Positions 28,531-36,224 of a DNA stretch of 64,000 nt are shown here, piece after piece. The notes below the pieces were generated by a model, which did no database searches, was not told the origin of the DNA, and saw nothing but the letters and a program-made list of their open reading frames with translations. The translations under genes and the position numbers were made by a program. Every line of letters starts with the position of its first letter. Positions within the stretch are counted from its first letter, which is position 1. The stretch lies in the NCBI GenBank assembly GCA_039818285.1, contig JBCBUE010000006.1:20810-84809 (forward strand), read 5' to 3'. The DNA is from JBCBUE01 sp039818285. Its GTDB lineage: Bacteria; Planctomycetota; Phycisphaerae; Phycisphaerales; Phycisphaeraceae.

Positions 28531-29504
28531 CGGTGGTGACGGATCAGGCGGAGGCGCTGCGCGCGATGGTGGACGCGTCGGAGCGCGCCGCCGCCCCCAT
28601 GCCTCTGGGCGACCTGGCGGAGGTCGCGACCTCGCACGGCAACGGCGAGCCGGCCATCGAGACGCCCAAGCGGGCGTGGACGGTCGCGGTCTCCAGCGGC
28701 AAAGGGGGCGTGGGCAAGTCGACGGTGGCGGTGAACCTGGCGGTGTCCCTGGCGCAGCGCGGCCGGCGGGTCGTGTTGCTCGACGCCGACCTGGGCACGG
28801 CCAACGCCGACGTGCTGTGCGACCTGCCGCCGAGCCATGCGCTGGCGGACGTGATCGCCGGGCGGCGGACGATGGACAAGGCCTGCGTCCCGGCGCCGGG
28901 GGGGTTCTGGCTGGTCCCCGGGGCGAGCGGGCTGGCGTCGGTCGCTTCCTTAAATGACGAGCAGCAGAACCGGTTGATCGGGGCGATGGCCGCGCTGGAG
29001 GCGGCGTTCGACGTCGTGCTCATCGACACCGGGGCGGGCATCGGGACCGGGGTGCTCAGCTTCGCGGCCTCGGCGGACGACCTGCTGGTCGTGACCACGC
29101 CCGACCCGACCGCGATGACCGACGCGTACGCGCTGATCAAGACGCTCGCCCGCCGGGTCTCGACCCGCCGCGAGGTCATGCCGACCGTCCGGTTGGTGGT
29201 GAACCAGGTTCGCGAGACGAAAGAGGCCGCGGCGGTCGCTCAGCGGCTCACCCGAGTGAGCGAAGAGTTCCTGGGGATCACCGTCCGCTACGCCGGCCAT
29301 CTGGCGTGGGACATGCGCGTGATCGACGCGGTCCGCGCCCGTCGGCCGGTGACGCTGGCGTCGCCTTCGAGCGTGATGGTCAAGGGGTTGCGCGAGCTGG
29401 CCGAGCGGTTGGACCCGATGATGATGCCGGCCCAGCCCAATCGCGTCGGCTTGGTCGGCCGACTGGCTCGCTGGTGCGGCGTGGGTGGCGGCGCTCGTCG
29501 CTGA
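28527..29504 (+). CDS. flhG: Flagellar number regulator FlhG (MinD-like ATPase)
   Basis: 325 residues. The deviant Walker A SGKGGVGKS is at 57-65, with VVLLDADLGTANADVLCDLP (switch I) and DVVLIDTGAGIGTGVLSFA (Walker B/switch II). The family lock DPTAMTDAYALIKTLAR is present. The N-terminal extension (about 50 residues) probably carries the FlhF-activating segment, since it has the DQAEALRAMV pattern known from other FlhG proteins. It limits flagellar number by acting on FlhF and, in some bacteria, on the sigma-54 activator. Confidence 0.94.
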   Translation: MTVVTDQAEALRAMVDASERAAAPMPLGDLAEVATSHGNGEPAIETPKRAWTVAVSSGKGGVGKSTVAVNLAVSLAQRGRRVVLLDADLGTANADVLCDLPPSHALADVIAGRRTMDKACVPAPGGFWLVPGASGLASVASLNDEQQNRLIGAMAALEAAFDVVLIDTGAGIGTGVLSFAASADDLLVVTTPDPTAMTDAYALIKTLARRVSTRREVMPTVRLVVNQVRETKEAAAVAQRLTRVSEEFLGITVRYAGHLAWDMRVIDAVRARRPVTLASPSSVMVKGLRELAERLDPMMMPAQPNRVGLVGRLARWCGVGGGARR

Positions 29505-29631
29505 TGCGTTCGCGACAGGGCGTAGGTGAATCTTCGAGACGGTTAACGCATTGACGACATTCGTCGTCGCTGTCCGATAAAAGTGTTGAGCTTGCTGACC
29601 GACTCCGTTGTCTCTTTCGTTGTGGAGAATT

Positions 29632-29646
29632 GGTTGATGCTTTGCA
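29632..29646 (+). promoter_or_regulatory. Possible sigma-54 promoter after flhG
   Basis: GG (29632-29633) and GC (29644-29645) are exactly 10 bases apart and the -12 part TTTGCA is good. The -24 part (TGGTTGA) matches the consensus only at TGG. It would drive the small membrane protein and possibly fliA. It is much weaker than the site at 30052. Confidence 0.3.
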
Positions 29647-29663
29647 AACTTCCGACCCGCCGC

Positions 29664-29691
29664 TTGGCGGCGGCGGAATCCGTGGTATAAC
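29664..29691 (+). promoter_or_regulatory. Possible sigma-70 promoter upstream of the small membrane protein
   Basis: TTGGCG (29664-29669), a 16-base spacer, TATAAC (29686-29691). A seven-base stem CCGCCGC/GCGGCGG with a three-base loop (29657-29673) overlaps the -35 box. These elements, with the weak sigma-54 match, are what the 253-base gap after flhG contains; no gene is seen in the rest. Confidence 0.4.
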
Positions 29692-29757
29692 CCTACATCG
29701 CGTCAACGGAATGGCGCATCGCGTGCGAGTGAAGGAGTACTCGCTATCCCCTCTCGA

Positions 29758-29985
29758 GTGATCGCAGCGTGTTTCGGTCTGGTCGGCTTTGCCGCGAGCT
29801 GTGTGTTGAACACGGCCTCGGGCAACCCGGCGATGACCACGCTCTGGCGCTCCACGTTAGTGATGTTGATCTGCTGGCTGATCGGGCGATTGGCCGGCGC
29901 CGTGATGTACCGCGTGGTGCTCGACTTGATCGAGCGGCACGAAGCGGAAAACCCGATCCCCGACGAGAACGCGCCGGCGCCGTAA
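29758..29985 (+). CDS. Small two-helix membrane protein between flhG and fliA
   Basis: 75 residues with two hydrophobic segments (VIAACFGLVGFAASCVLNTA and LVMLICWLIGRLAGAVMYRV) and an acidic, Pro-rich tail (EAENPIPDENAPAP). No family recognised. The start is doubtful. The GTG at 29758 is 20 bases past a good AAGGAG (29732-29737). The only in-frame codon at proper distance from that site is ATC at 29746, a very rare start. The gene lies between flhG and fliA on the same strand, so a flagellar or regulatory role is possible, by position only. Confidence 0.6.
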   Translation: MIAACFGLVGFAASCVLNTASGNPAMTTLWRSTLVMLICWLIGRLAGAVMYRVVLDLIERHEAENPIPDENAPAP

Positions 29986-30051
29986 CGCCCGGCGTGCGCG
30001 GACGGGTTGACAAGTGATGGGGGCCGATGGCCTCAGTCGGCACGAACGGTT

Positions 30052-30067
30052 CGGCACGCCCTTTGCC
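30052..30067 (+). promoter_or_regulatory. Sigma-54 promoter of fliA
   Basis: CGGCACGCCCTTTGCC matches TGGCACGnnnnTTGCW at every defined position except the first and last. GG (30053-30054) and GC (30065-30066) have the exact 10-base spacing. Transcription would start near 30078, about 43 bases before the fliA ATG. This is the best -24/-12 match noticed in the window. Confidence 0.75.
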
Positions 30068-30120
30068 AAGGGAAGCGTCGGGCCACGCAGGGAAGCAAGA
30101 CAGACGTCAAGGAGACGACC

Positions 30121-30945
30121 ATGGCAAGAGTCGGACAGGCCAGGCGATTGGGCAGCGAGAAGTCGAACGCGACCGACGATCAGGTCCGCGAGTGGTGGGA
30201 GGCCTTCCGGGTCGAGCCGACCGAGGACCTCCGCAACAAGCTCATGGAGCACTTCCTGCCGCTGGTGAAGTACAACGCCGAGCGCGTCCACGCCAAGCTG
30301 CCCGACGAGGTCGACGTCGAGGACCTCATGTCCGCCGGCCTCTTCGGCCTGATGGACGCCATCGACGCCTTCGACCTCGATCGCGGCGTCAAGTTCGAGA
30401 CCTTCAGCGCCCAGCGCATCCGCGGCGCCATCCTCGACGAGCTCCGCTCGATGGACTGGGTCCCCCGCCTGGTCCGCTCCCGCACCAGCCAGGTCGATAC
30501 CGCCCGCCGCAAGCTCGAGATGCAGCACGGCCGCACGCCCACCGACGACGAAGTCGCCAAGAAGCTCGGCGTCAACCAGGAGGAGTACACCAAGATCCGC
30601 CGCGACGCCGGCGCCAAGCAGACCGTCTCGCTCAACCGCAAGTGGTTCGAGACGGACTCCTCCAAAGACGTCCGCGAGATCGACGTCCTCTCCGACCCCA
30701 AGCAGGTCAACCCCCTCACCCACGTCCAAAAGCGCGACCTCAAGGGCATGATCACCAAGGGCCTCAGCCGGGCCGAGCGACTGATCGTCATCCTCTACTA
30801 TTACGAGGAGATGACGATGAAGGAGATCGGCACCACGCTCGACCTCTCCGAGTCGCGCGTCAGCCAGATGCACTCCTCGATCCTCGCCCGCCTCAAGGCC
30901 CAGCTGCAGCATAAGACGACGGAGCTGCAGAGCGAGGCGGTCTGA
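30121..30945 (+). CDS. fliA: Flagellar sigma factor FliA (sigma-28)
   Basis: 274 residues from the ATG at 30121, which follows AAGGAG with good spacing; an open frame reaching further upstream lacks a supported start. Region 2 is FLPLVKYNAERVHAKLPDEV through SAGLFGLMDAIDAFDLDRGV and FETFSAQRIRGAILDELRSM, the FliA/WhiG hallmark. Region 3 contains GRTPTDDEVAKKLGVNQEEY. Region 4 is LSRAERLIVILYYYEEMTMK with LDLSESRVSQMHSSILARLK. It would direct late flagellar genes (flagellin, chemotaxis), none of which are in the window. A sigma-54 promoter upstream suggests class II expression. Confidence 0.94.
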   Translation: MARVGQARRLGSEKSNATDDQVREWWEAFRVEPTEDLRNKLMEHFLPLVKYNAERVHAKLPDEVDVEDLMSAGLFGLMDAIDAFDLDRGVKFETFSAQRIRGAILDELRSMDWVPRLVRSRTSQVDTARRKLEMQHGRTPTDDEVAKKLGVNQEEYTKIRRDAGAKQTVSLNRKWFETDSSKDVREIDVLSDPKQVNPLTHVQKRDLKGMITKGLSRAERLIVILYYYEEMTMKEIGTTLDLSESRVSQMHSSILARLKAQLQHKTTELQSEAV

Positions 30946-30948
30946 CCG

Positions 30949-30963
30949 CGACGCCTTGCGTCG
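30949..30963. terminator. Short hairpin between convergent fliA and lipoprotein gene
   Basis: CGACGC, loop CTT, GCGTCG: a six-base perfect stem in the 50-base gap where fliA and the minus-strand lipoprotein gene converge. No T-run follows in either direction, so a terminator role is only suggested by position. Confidence 0.35.
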
Positions 30964-30995
30964 GTTCGCGTGGATTCTCGACGTAGCCCCGGCGC

Positions 30996-31472
30996 TTACT
31001 TCGTGATCGGCTTGGTCGACCCGAGCATCTTGGTCCCGTCGGGCTTCTCGATCTCAATCCACCACATCGCGTCCTCGGGCAGCGGGTCCGGAGCCATCGC
31101 CGTGACGTCGTAGTCATCGTGCGACGGGGCGTACACGCCCTGGCCGACCGACGAGAGGGTGTGGTCAATGCCGCTGATCCACGCACGGACGATGGTCGCG
31201 CCGTCGTCCGAGTAAGGCAGCTTGACGACGAGGTGACCTTCCGCGCCCGCCTTGAGCGGGCCGTGCCCCTGGGCAAGCTCGACGGTCATGTCGCCGAGGG
31301 TCGCCGCGGGCAGCGCCACTTCTTCGCCGTGATCGTGTCCGTGTTCGTGGCTGTGATCATGGTCGTGATCGTCGTGCGCGTGGCCGTCGCTGGCGGACTC
31401 CGAGCAACCGGCGATCAGGAGGGTCAAGATCGCGAACGAGGCGAACACGGCGAGCGTTCTGTTGAGAATCAT
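30996..31472 (-). CDS. Histidine-rich lipoprotein
   Basis: 158 residues from the ATG ending at 31472, which has GGAG upstream; an alternative GTG start would add ten residues before the signal peptide. The signal peptide ends in a lipobox (LTLLIAGC). A stretch of about 20 residues rich in His and Asp (HAHDDHDHDHSHEHGHDHG) follows at once, a likely Zn, Ni or Co binding segment. The rest is a beta-rich domain (VKLPYSDDGATIVRAWISGI) of about 110 residues. A role in periplasmic metal binding or supply is inferred from the His cluster only. It is divergent from argS. Confidence 0.75.
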   Translation of the reverse strand: MILNRTLAVFASFAILTLLIAGCSESASDGHAHDDHDHDHSHEHGHDHGEEVALPAATLGDMTVELAQGHGPLKAGAEGHLVVKLPYSDDGATIVRAWISGIDHTLSSVGQGVYAPSHDDYDVTAMAPDPLPEDAMWWIEIEKPDGTKMLGSTKPITK

Positions 31473-31639
31473 CGTGAAGGAGTCTCCGGAGAAAGAGGTC
31501 ACTGTGGCCCTAGCCCGGCAGGCCCACGTCGGCCGGCCCCCACTGGCCGCCTCGGAGACTAGCCGGGCGGTGGCTGGCGTGCACGAGGGCGGGGCTTTTT
31601 CGTCGCTACGATGCCGCGTTCCTCAGGAGTGACGCATCG

Positions 31640-33415
31640 ATGGACGTTCGGAGCGAGATCGAATCGGCCGTGACGGCCGCGGCCCTGGCCGCCTTGGGCG
31701 AGGATGCGCGTGACGCCGATCCCCTGGTCGTCCCCGCCAAGGACCCGCGCTTCGGCGACTACCAGGCCAACCTCGCGATGGGGCTGGGCAAGAAGCTCGG
31801 CCGCAAGCCGCGCGAACTCGGCGAGGCGATTGCCGTCGAGCTCGCCACGGCCGCGCACGAGGGCGACCTGATCGCCTCGGCCGAGGTCGCCGGGCCGGGC
31901 TTCGTCAACCTCACGCTCAGCACGCCCGCCCTACGACAGCGCGCCGCGGCCATGCGTGCCGACAATCGCCTCGAGGTCGCCGAGGCCGATGGCGCCGATC
32001 GTCAGACCGTCGTCGTTGACTACTCCTCGCCCAACGTCGCCAAGGAGATGCACGTCGGCCACTTGCGCTCGACCGTCATCGGCGACTGCATCGCGCGCGT
32101 CCTCGAAGCCACCGGCCAGCGCGTCGTCCGCCAGAATCACCTCGGCGACTGGGGCACGCAGTTCGGCATGCTCATCGAGCACCTCGCCGAGGTCTCCGAG
32201 ACTCACGCCCGCACCCCCGAGGGCGAGCCCATCGCGATCGGCGACCTCAACGCCTTCTACCAGGAGGCCAAGCGCCGCTTCGACGACGACGAGGCCTTCG
32301 CCGACCGCTCGCGTCGGCGCGTCGTCGCCCTGCAGTCCGGCGACGAGGCCACCATGGACATGTGGCACGAGCTCGTCGGCGAGTCGCTCAAGCACTTCGA
32401 CGCCGCCTATCAGCGCCTCGGCGTCGGTCTCACGCGCGACGACGTCCGCGGCGAGTCGGCGTACAACGATCGCCTGGCCGACACGGTCGACGCCCTCGAC
32501 GCCAAGGGCCGGCTGCGGCAGAGCCAGGGCGCCCGCGTCGTGTACCCGCCGGGGTTTGTCGACCGCGAGGGCGAGCCGATGCCGATGATCGTCCGCAAGT
32601 CCGACGGCGGGTTCCTCTACGCCACGACCGACCTAGCGGCCATCCGCTTTCGGTTGCACGAGCTGCGCGCCGACCGCTTGGTCTACGTCGTGGACGCCCG
32701 CCAGGCTCAGCACTTCGCGATGGTCTTCGCCGAGGCGAGGGAGGCCGGCTTTGCCGGCGACGACGCCCGGTTGGAGTACGTTGGGTTCGGCATGGTGCTC
32801 GGCAAGGATCGCAAGCCCTTTAAGACACGATCCGGCGGGACGGTTCGCCTCGCCGACGTGATGGACGAAGCCGTCACCCGCGCCCGCGCCGCGGTCACGG
32901 AGAAGAACCCCGATCTGAGCGACGCCGAGGCGGACGACGTCGCCGAGGCCGTGGGCATCGGCGCGATCAAGTACGCCGACCTGTCCAGCGATCGGATCAA
33001 GGACTACGTCTTCGACTGGGACCGCATGCTCGCCCTCGAGGGCAACACCGCGCCGTACCTGCTCAACGCTTACGTGCGCATCCGCTCGATCTTCCGCAAG
33101 GGCGAGATCGACCCCGCGACGATCGCCGCCGAGCCAGCGTGCGACAAGCCGCAGGAGCGGGCGCTGCTGCTGCTGCTGCTGGAGTACCCGCGTGTTGTCG
33201 CGTCGGTCGCGGACACGCTCGAGCCGCATCGGCTGTGCAACCACCTCTACGAGTTGGCCTCGGCGTATCACAAGTTCTACGAGCACTGCCCGGTGCTCAA
33301 GGACGACGTCGCCCCCGACACACGCGACGCCCGGCTGGCGCTGTGCGACCTGGTGGCTCGCACCCTCCATCACGGCCTGGGCCTGCTGGGCATCCGCACC
33401 GTCGAGCGGATGTGA
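31640..33415 (+). CDS. argS: Arginyl-tRNA synthetase
   Basis: 591 residues. ArgRS charges tRNA-Arg in the cytoplasm. The N-terminal ArgRS-specific domain is about 1-110. The class I HIGH motif appears as SSPNVAKEMHVGHLRSTVIG. The tRNA-binding and catalytic core includes NHLGDWGTQFGMLIEHL and the loop FGMVLGKDRKPFKTRSGGTV in the KMSKS position. The C-terminal DALR anticodon-binding domain (about 455-591) ends CDLVARTLHHGLGLLGIRTV, as usual. It is monocistronic by layout, with lipoprotein and argS transcribed divergently. Confidence 0.97.
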   Translation: MDVRSEIESAVTAAALAALGEDARDADPLVVPAKDPRFGDYQANLAMGLGKKLGRKPRELGEAIAVELATAAHEGDLIASAEVAGPGFVNLTLSTPALRQRAAAMRADNRLEVAEADGADRQTVVVDYSSPNVAKEMHVGHLRSTVIGDCIARVLEATGQRVVRQNHLGDWGTQFGMLIEHLAEVSETHARTPEGEPIAIGDLNAFYQEAKRRFDDDEAFADRSRRRVVALQSGDEATMDMWHELVGESLKHFDAAYQRLGVGLTRDDVRGESAYNDRLADTVDALDAKGRLRQSQGARVVYPPGFVDREGEPMPMIVRKSDGGFLYATTDLAAIRFRLHELRADRLVYVVDARQAQHFAMVFAEAREAGFAGDDARLEYVGFGMVLGKDRKPFKTRSGGTVRLADVMDEAVTRARAAVTEKNPDLSDAEADDVAEAVGIGAIKYADLSSDRIKDYVFDWDRMLALEGNTAPYLLNAYVRIRSIFRKGEIDPATIAAEPACDKPQERALLLLLLEYPRVVASVADTLEPHRLCNHLYELASAYHKFYEHCPVLKDDVAPDTRDARLALCDLVARTLHHGLGLLGIRTVERM

Positions 33416-33548
33416 TCACCCCCTTTTGGTTAATCCCCCCAGGTTGACGCTCGGGCTGATCCGGCGGTTATTGCTTCCAGTTAGGGCAATCGGCCGATAT
33501 CATCGCCGCGTTAGCGGAGCGTTTGCCCGCCAGCTACGGAGGAGAGCC

Positions 33549-34913
33549 GTGCCCAACCCGTCCCCGATCGTCCCGCCGGCGTGCGTCGGCCTGAGCCTGC
33601 TTGTGGCCGCGTCGGCCGCCGCGGTCGAGCCGTTCAACCCGCTTGTCGCGCCGGATCGCTTCGAAGTCACCACGTTCGCGACCGGGCTGAACTACCCGCT
33701 GGGGATGACCACGCTCAGCGACGGCTCGGTCCTCGTCGCCACCACCGTCAAGACCACCCCGGCCGGCCAGTTCTACTCCGTCGATGGCGTCGGCCAGGTT
33801 CTGCGGTTTACCGACGTCGACAACAACGGCGTGGCCGACGGCCCCGGCCAGGTCGTCGCCGACAACCTCCCCGGCGGGCTCACCGGTCTTGAGCGGCGAG
33901 GCGACCTCGTCTTCGTCACCTCCTCCGAGCCCGGCCAGGAAGCGATCCACCTCTTCACCCCCGGCGCCACCCCGGCCGACTCGCTGACGCCCGTCAAGAC
34001 CCTCACCTTCGACTTCCCCGCCGGCACGCTGCACTCGAGCAACGCGCTGGCCACCCGCGACAAGCCCGGCAGCCCCGGCGTCGTCGAGGTCTTCTTCAAC
34101 GTCGCGTCGGCCTTCGACAACGTCGACTCCACCGACCCCGTCGGCCTCACCGACGGCGACGGGCTCAACGCCAGCCTCGACGCCGACACCGTCTACAGCC
34201 TGGCCGTCGAGCTCGACACCGCCGGCCCCACGCCGACCGCCGCGATTTCTGACGTCACCAAGATCGCCGACGGCCTGCGCAACGCCTCGGGCCTCGCCTT
34301 CGACCCCGCCACCGGCGACCTCTACCTCGTCGACAACGCCATCAACAACCCCAAGTCCCGCGAAGAGCTCAACGCCGTCCCCGCGGCCGACCTCGGCAGC
34401 GTTATCCCCGACTTCGGCTTCGCCGATGACTACACGCTGCTTGACGGCACGGTCGTCAACCCCGGCGGCGCGTCGATCGCCCAGCCGCTCTCGACGCTCG
34501 TCACGGCCGACGACGACCTGGCCATCAGCCCGGTCGACATCGCCTTCGCCTCCGACCCGTTCGCCGACATCCTCGGCGAGGGCCTGTTCCTCGGCTTCCA
34601 CGGCTCGTTCAACAGCACCGGCCTCGACAACGAAACCAACCCGGTCGGGTTCTACGACCTCGTCAGCGGTGAATTCATCGAGTTCCTCGGCAGCGACCTG
34701 CCCGGCATCGGCCACCCCGACGGGCTGCTGATCGACGGCGACGACCTCTACATCACCGACCTCAACAACGACTCGCTCTTCGGGGGGGCGGGCAACGGCG
34801 CGATCTACCGCGTCACCGCGCTGCCCGGCGCGGTCGTGCCCTCGCCCTCGGCCGTTTCGATGGGGCTCATCATGGGCGGTCTGACCTTGCTTCGGCGAGC
34901 TCGCCGGGCCTGA
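33549..34913 (+). CDS. PEP-CTERM beta-propeller protein (glucose/sorbosone dehydrogenase-like)
   Basis: 454 residues from the GTG at 33549, fixed by GGAGGAG just upstream. A short signal peptide precedes a propeller with repeated blade motifs: FATGLNYPLGMTTLSDGSVL, ASGLAFDPATGDLYLVDNAI and GHPDGLLIDGDDLYITDLN. The pattern is that of NHL/GSDH-like propellers. No PQQ-binding set could be confirmed. The C-terminus VPSPSAVSMGLIMGGLTLLR plus RARRA is a PEP-CTERM variant with PSP in place of PEP. It is expected to be exported and processed by an exosortase. An enzymatic role is unproven. Confidence 0.8.
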   Translation: MPNPSPIVPPACVGLSLLVAASAAAVEPFNPLVAPDRFEVTTFATGLNYPLGMTTLSDGSVLVATTVKTTPAGQFYSVDGVGQVLRFTDVDNNGVADGPGQVVADNLPGGLTGLERRGDLVFVTSSEPGQEAIHLFTPGATPADSLTPVKTLTFDFPAGTLHSSNALATRDKPGSPGVVEVFFNVASAFDNVDSTDPVGLTDGDGLNASLDADTVYSLAVELDTAGPTPTAAISDVTKIADGLRNASGLAFDPATGDLYLVDNAINNPKSREELNAVPAADLGSVIPDFGFADDYTLLDGTVVNPGGASIAQPLSTLVTADDDLAISPVDIAFASDPFADILGEGLFLGFHGSFNSTGLDNETNPVGFYDLVSGEFIEFLGSDLPGIGHPDGLLIDGDDLYITDLNNDSLFGGAGNGAIYRVTALPGAVVPSPSAVSMGLIMGGLTLLRRARRA

Positions 34914-34948
34914 CTGGCCAGCCGTCGGGTTCTCGCGACAATGCCGCG

Positions 34949-35512
34949 ATGCTCGACGTCGCGTTGAAGGAATGGGGCGTGATCTGTCAGGCGGCGCTGG
35001 CCGGCGACCAGGCGATCCTGCTGCGCAAGGGCGGGGTGCACGAGGACGACGGCCCGGGGCGGTTCCGCCTGGCGCACGAGCGGTTTGCCCTGTTCCCCGC
35101 ATGGGAGCACCAGCGGGCGGACTGGATCAAGCCGGGTTGGGCCGAGCGCTGCGACGAGGCGGACGCCGAGCCGGCGGCGCTAACGATGGACGGCTACGCC
35201 GAGGTGGCGGGCGTGTGGCCCGTGCCGTCACGGAAGGCGTTCGACACGCTCGACGACCTGAACGTCTGGCGCGCCCCGTATGTCGACATGAGGTTCGGCT
35301 ACAAGCCGGATCGGCCCCTGTACCTCGTGCTGCTTCGGGCATATCGGCTGGCCGAGCCGAAGACGATCGCGATGAACGACCGGTACTGGGGCTGCAAGAG
35401 CTGGGTCGATCTCGATCACGGCGACGGCGTGGCGACCGAGGGAAGCCAGGCCGTGCTGCCCGACGACGGCGTCGCCGCGCTGCGTGGGCGGATCGACGCG
35501 GCGTTTCGCTGA
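34949..35512 (+). CDS. DUF1802 family protein
   Basis: 187 residues, starting LDVALKEWGVICQAALAGDQ and continuing AILLRKGGVHEDDGPGRFRL. This matches the DUF1802 pattern (LKEWAV..AL..G.q.lLLRKGGI.E). Further family features are FALFPAWEHQRADWIKPGW and a C-terminal YWGCKSWVDL. Soluble, no signal peptide. The function of the family is unknown. It is convergent with the next, minus-strand gene, with only a few bases between. Confidence 0.85.
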   Translation: MLDVALKEWGVICQAALAGDQAILLRKGGVHEDDGPGRFRLAHERFALFPAWEHQRADWIKPGWAERCDEADAEPAALTMDGYAEVAGVWPVPSRKAFDTLDDLNVWRAPYVDMRFGYKPDRPLYLVLLRAYRLAEPKTIAMNDRYWGCKSWVDLDHGDGVATEGSQAVLPDDGVAALRGRIDAAFR

Positions 35513-35516
35513 GCCT

Positions 35517-36152
35517 TCAGGGCTCGTCGTCGAGCGGGCCCGGCTCGTCGTCGTCCCCCTCGATCGGCGAGACGGCCGTGACGCGCAGCGCCCGGCGGAG
35601 CAGGTCGACGACGAAGTCGATCTCGTCGTCGCTCAGGTGAGCCAGCAGTTGCAGCCGCTTGGCGTTGCGCGACTCGATCTGCAGGGCCTGGATCGGGACG
35701 TCGTTGACCTCGGTGCCGGTCGAGCCGCGGTGGATGAGCGTGATGTCGTCGGCCGTGCGTTCGTCCTGGCGGGTGCCGAAGAGCGAGGAGCGGGTGGCGA
35801 TGAGGTGGTCGCCGACGACATCGAGGATGACCTCGCGCCGGGCGGCGTTGATGGCCGCGAGCAGGATGGCGATGCCGACCCCCCAGAAGACGGCCGCGAA
35901 CCCCAGCAGCATCGCCACCTCCTTCCAGTCCGAATAGTCGACGTCGGACTCCCCGACGCCGAACAGCGGGTGCAGGAGGAAGAACCCGGTGATCAGCCCG
36001 CAGAAGCCGAGCCAGAGCACGGCGAAGCCGAACGTGCCCTTGGACGCCTTGCGGATGGGCTGTCGGGGCACGCGGAGGGTCAGGCCGTCGGAGCGGACGT
36101 CGATCGTCAGCGTCGAGCCGTCGGGCGGGTTGAGCAGTTGAGCGTCGGCCAT
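35517..36152 (-). CDS. Membrane protein of unknown function with two helices
   Basis: 211 residues from the ATG ending at 36152; the open frame extends upstream without a better start. A soluble N-terminal beta part (about 50 residues, STLTIDVRSDGLTLRVPRQP) leads to two membrane segments (FGFAVLWLGFCGLITGFFLL and MLLGFAAVFWGVGIAILLAA). A cytoplasmic PH-like domain (REVILDVVGDHLIATRSSLF to VNDVPIQALQIESR) comes next, then an acidic tail. No family is named. It lies 72 bases downstream of a GT2 synthase on the same strand and may be co-transcribed. Confidence 0.75.
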   Translation of the reverse strand: MADAQLLNPPDGSTLTIDVRSDGLTLRVPRQPIRKASKGTFGFAVLWLGFCGLITGFFLLHPLFGVGESDVDYSDWKEVAMLLGFAAVFWGVGIAILLAAINAARREVILDVVGDHLIATRSSLFGTRQDERTADDITLIHRGSTGTEVNDVPIQALQIESRNAKRLQLLAHLSDDEIDFVVDLLRRALRVTAVSPIEGDDDEPGPLDDEP

Positions 36153-36224
36153 GCGATTGCCTCGCGGGGACGCCCCGAGGGTAACCGCGACGGCCGTGGC
36201 GTCGCTGCAAATCAAGGCCGGTTT

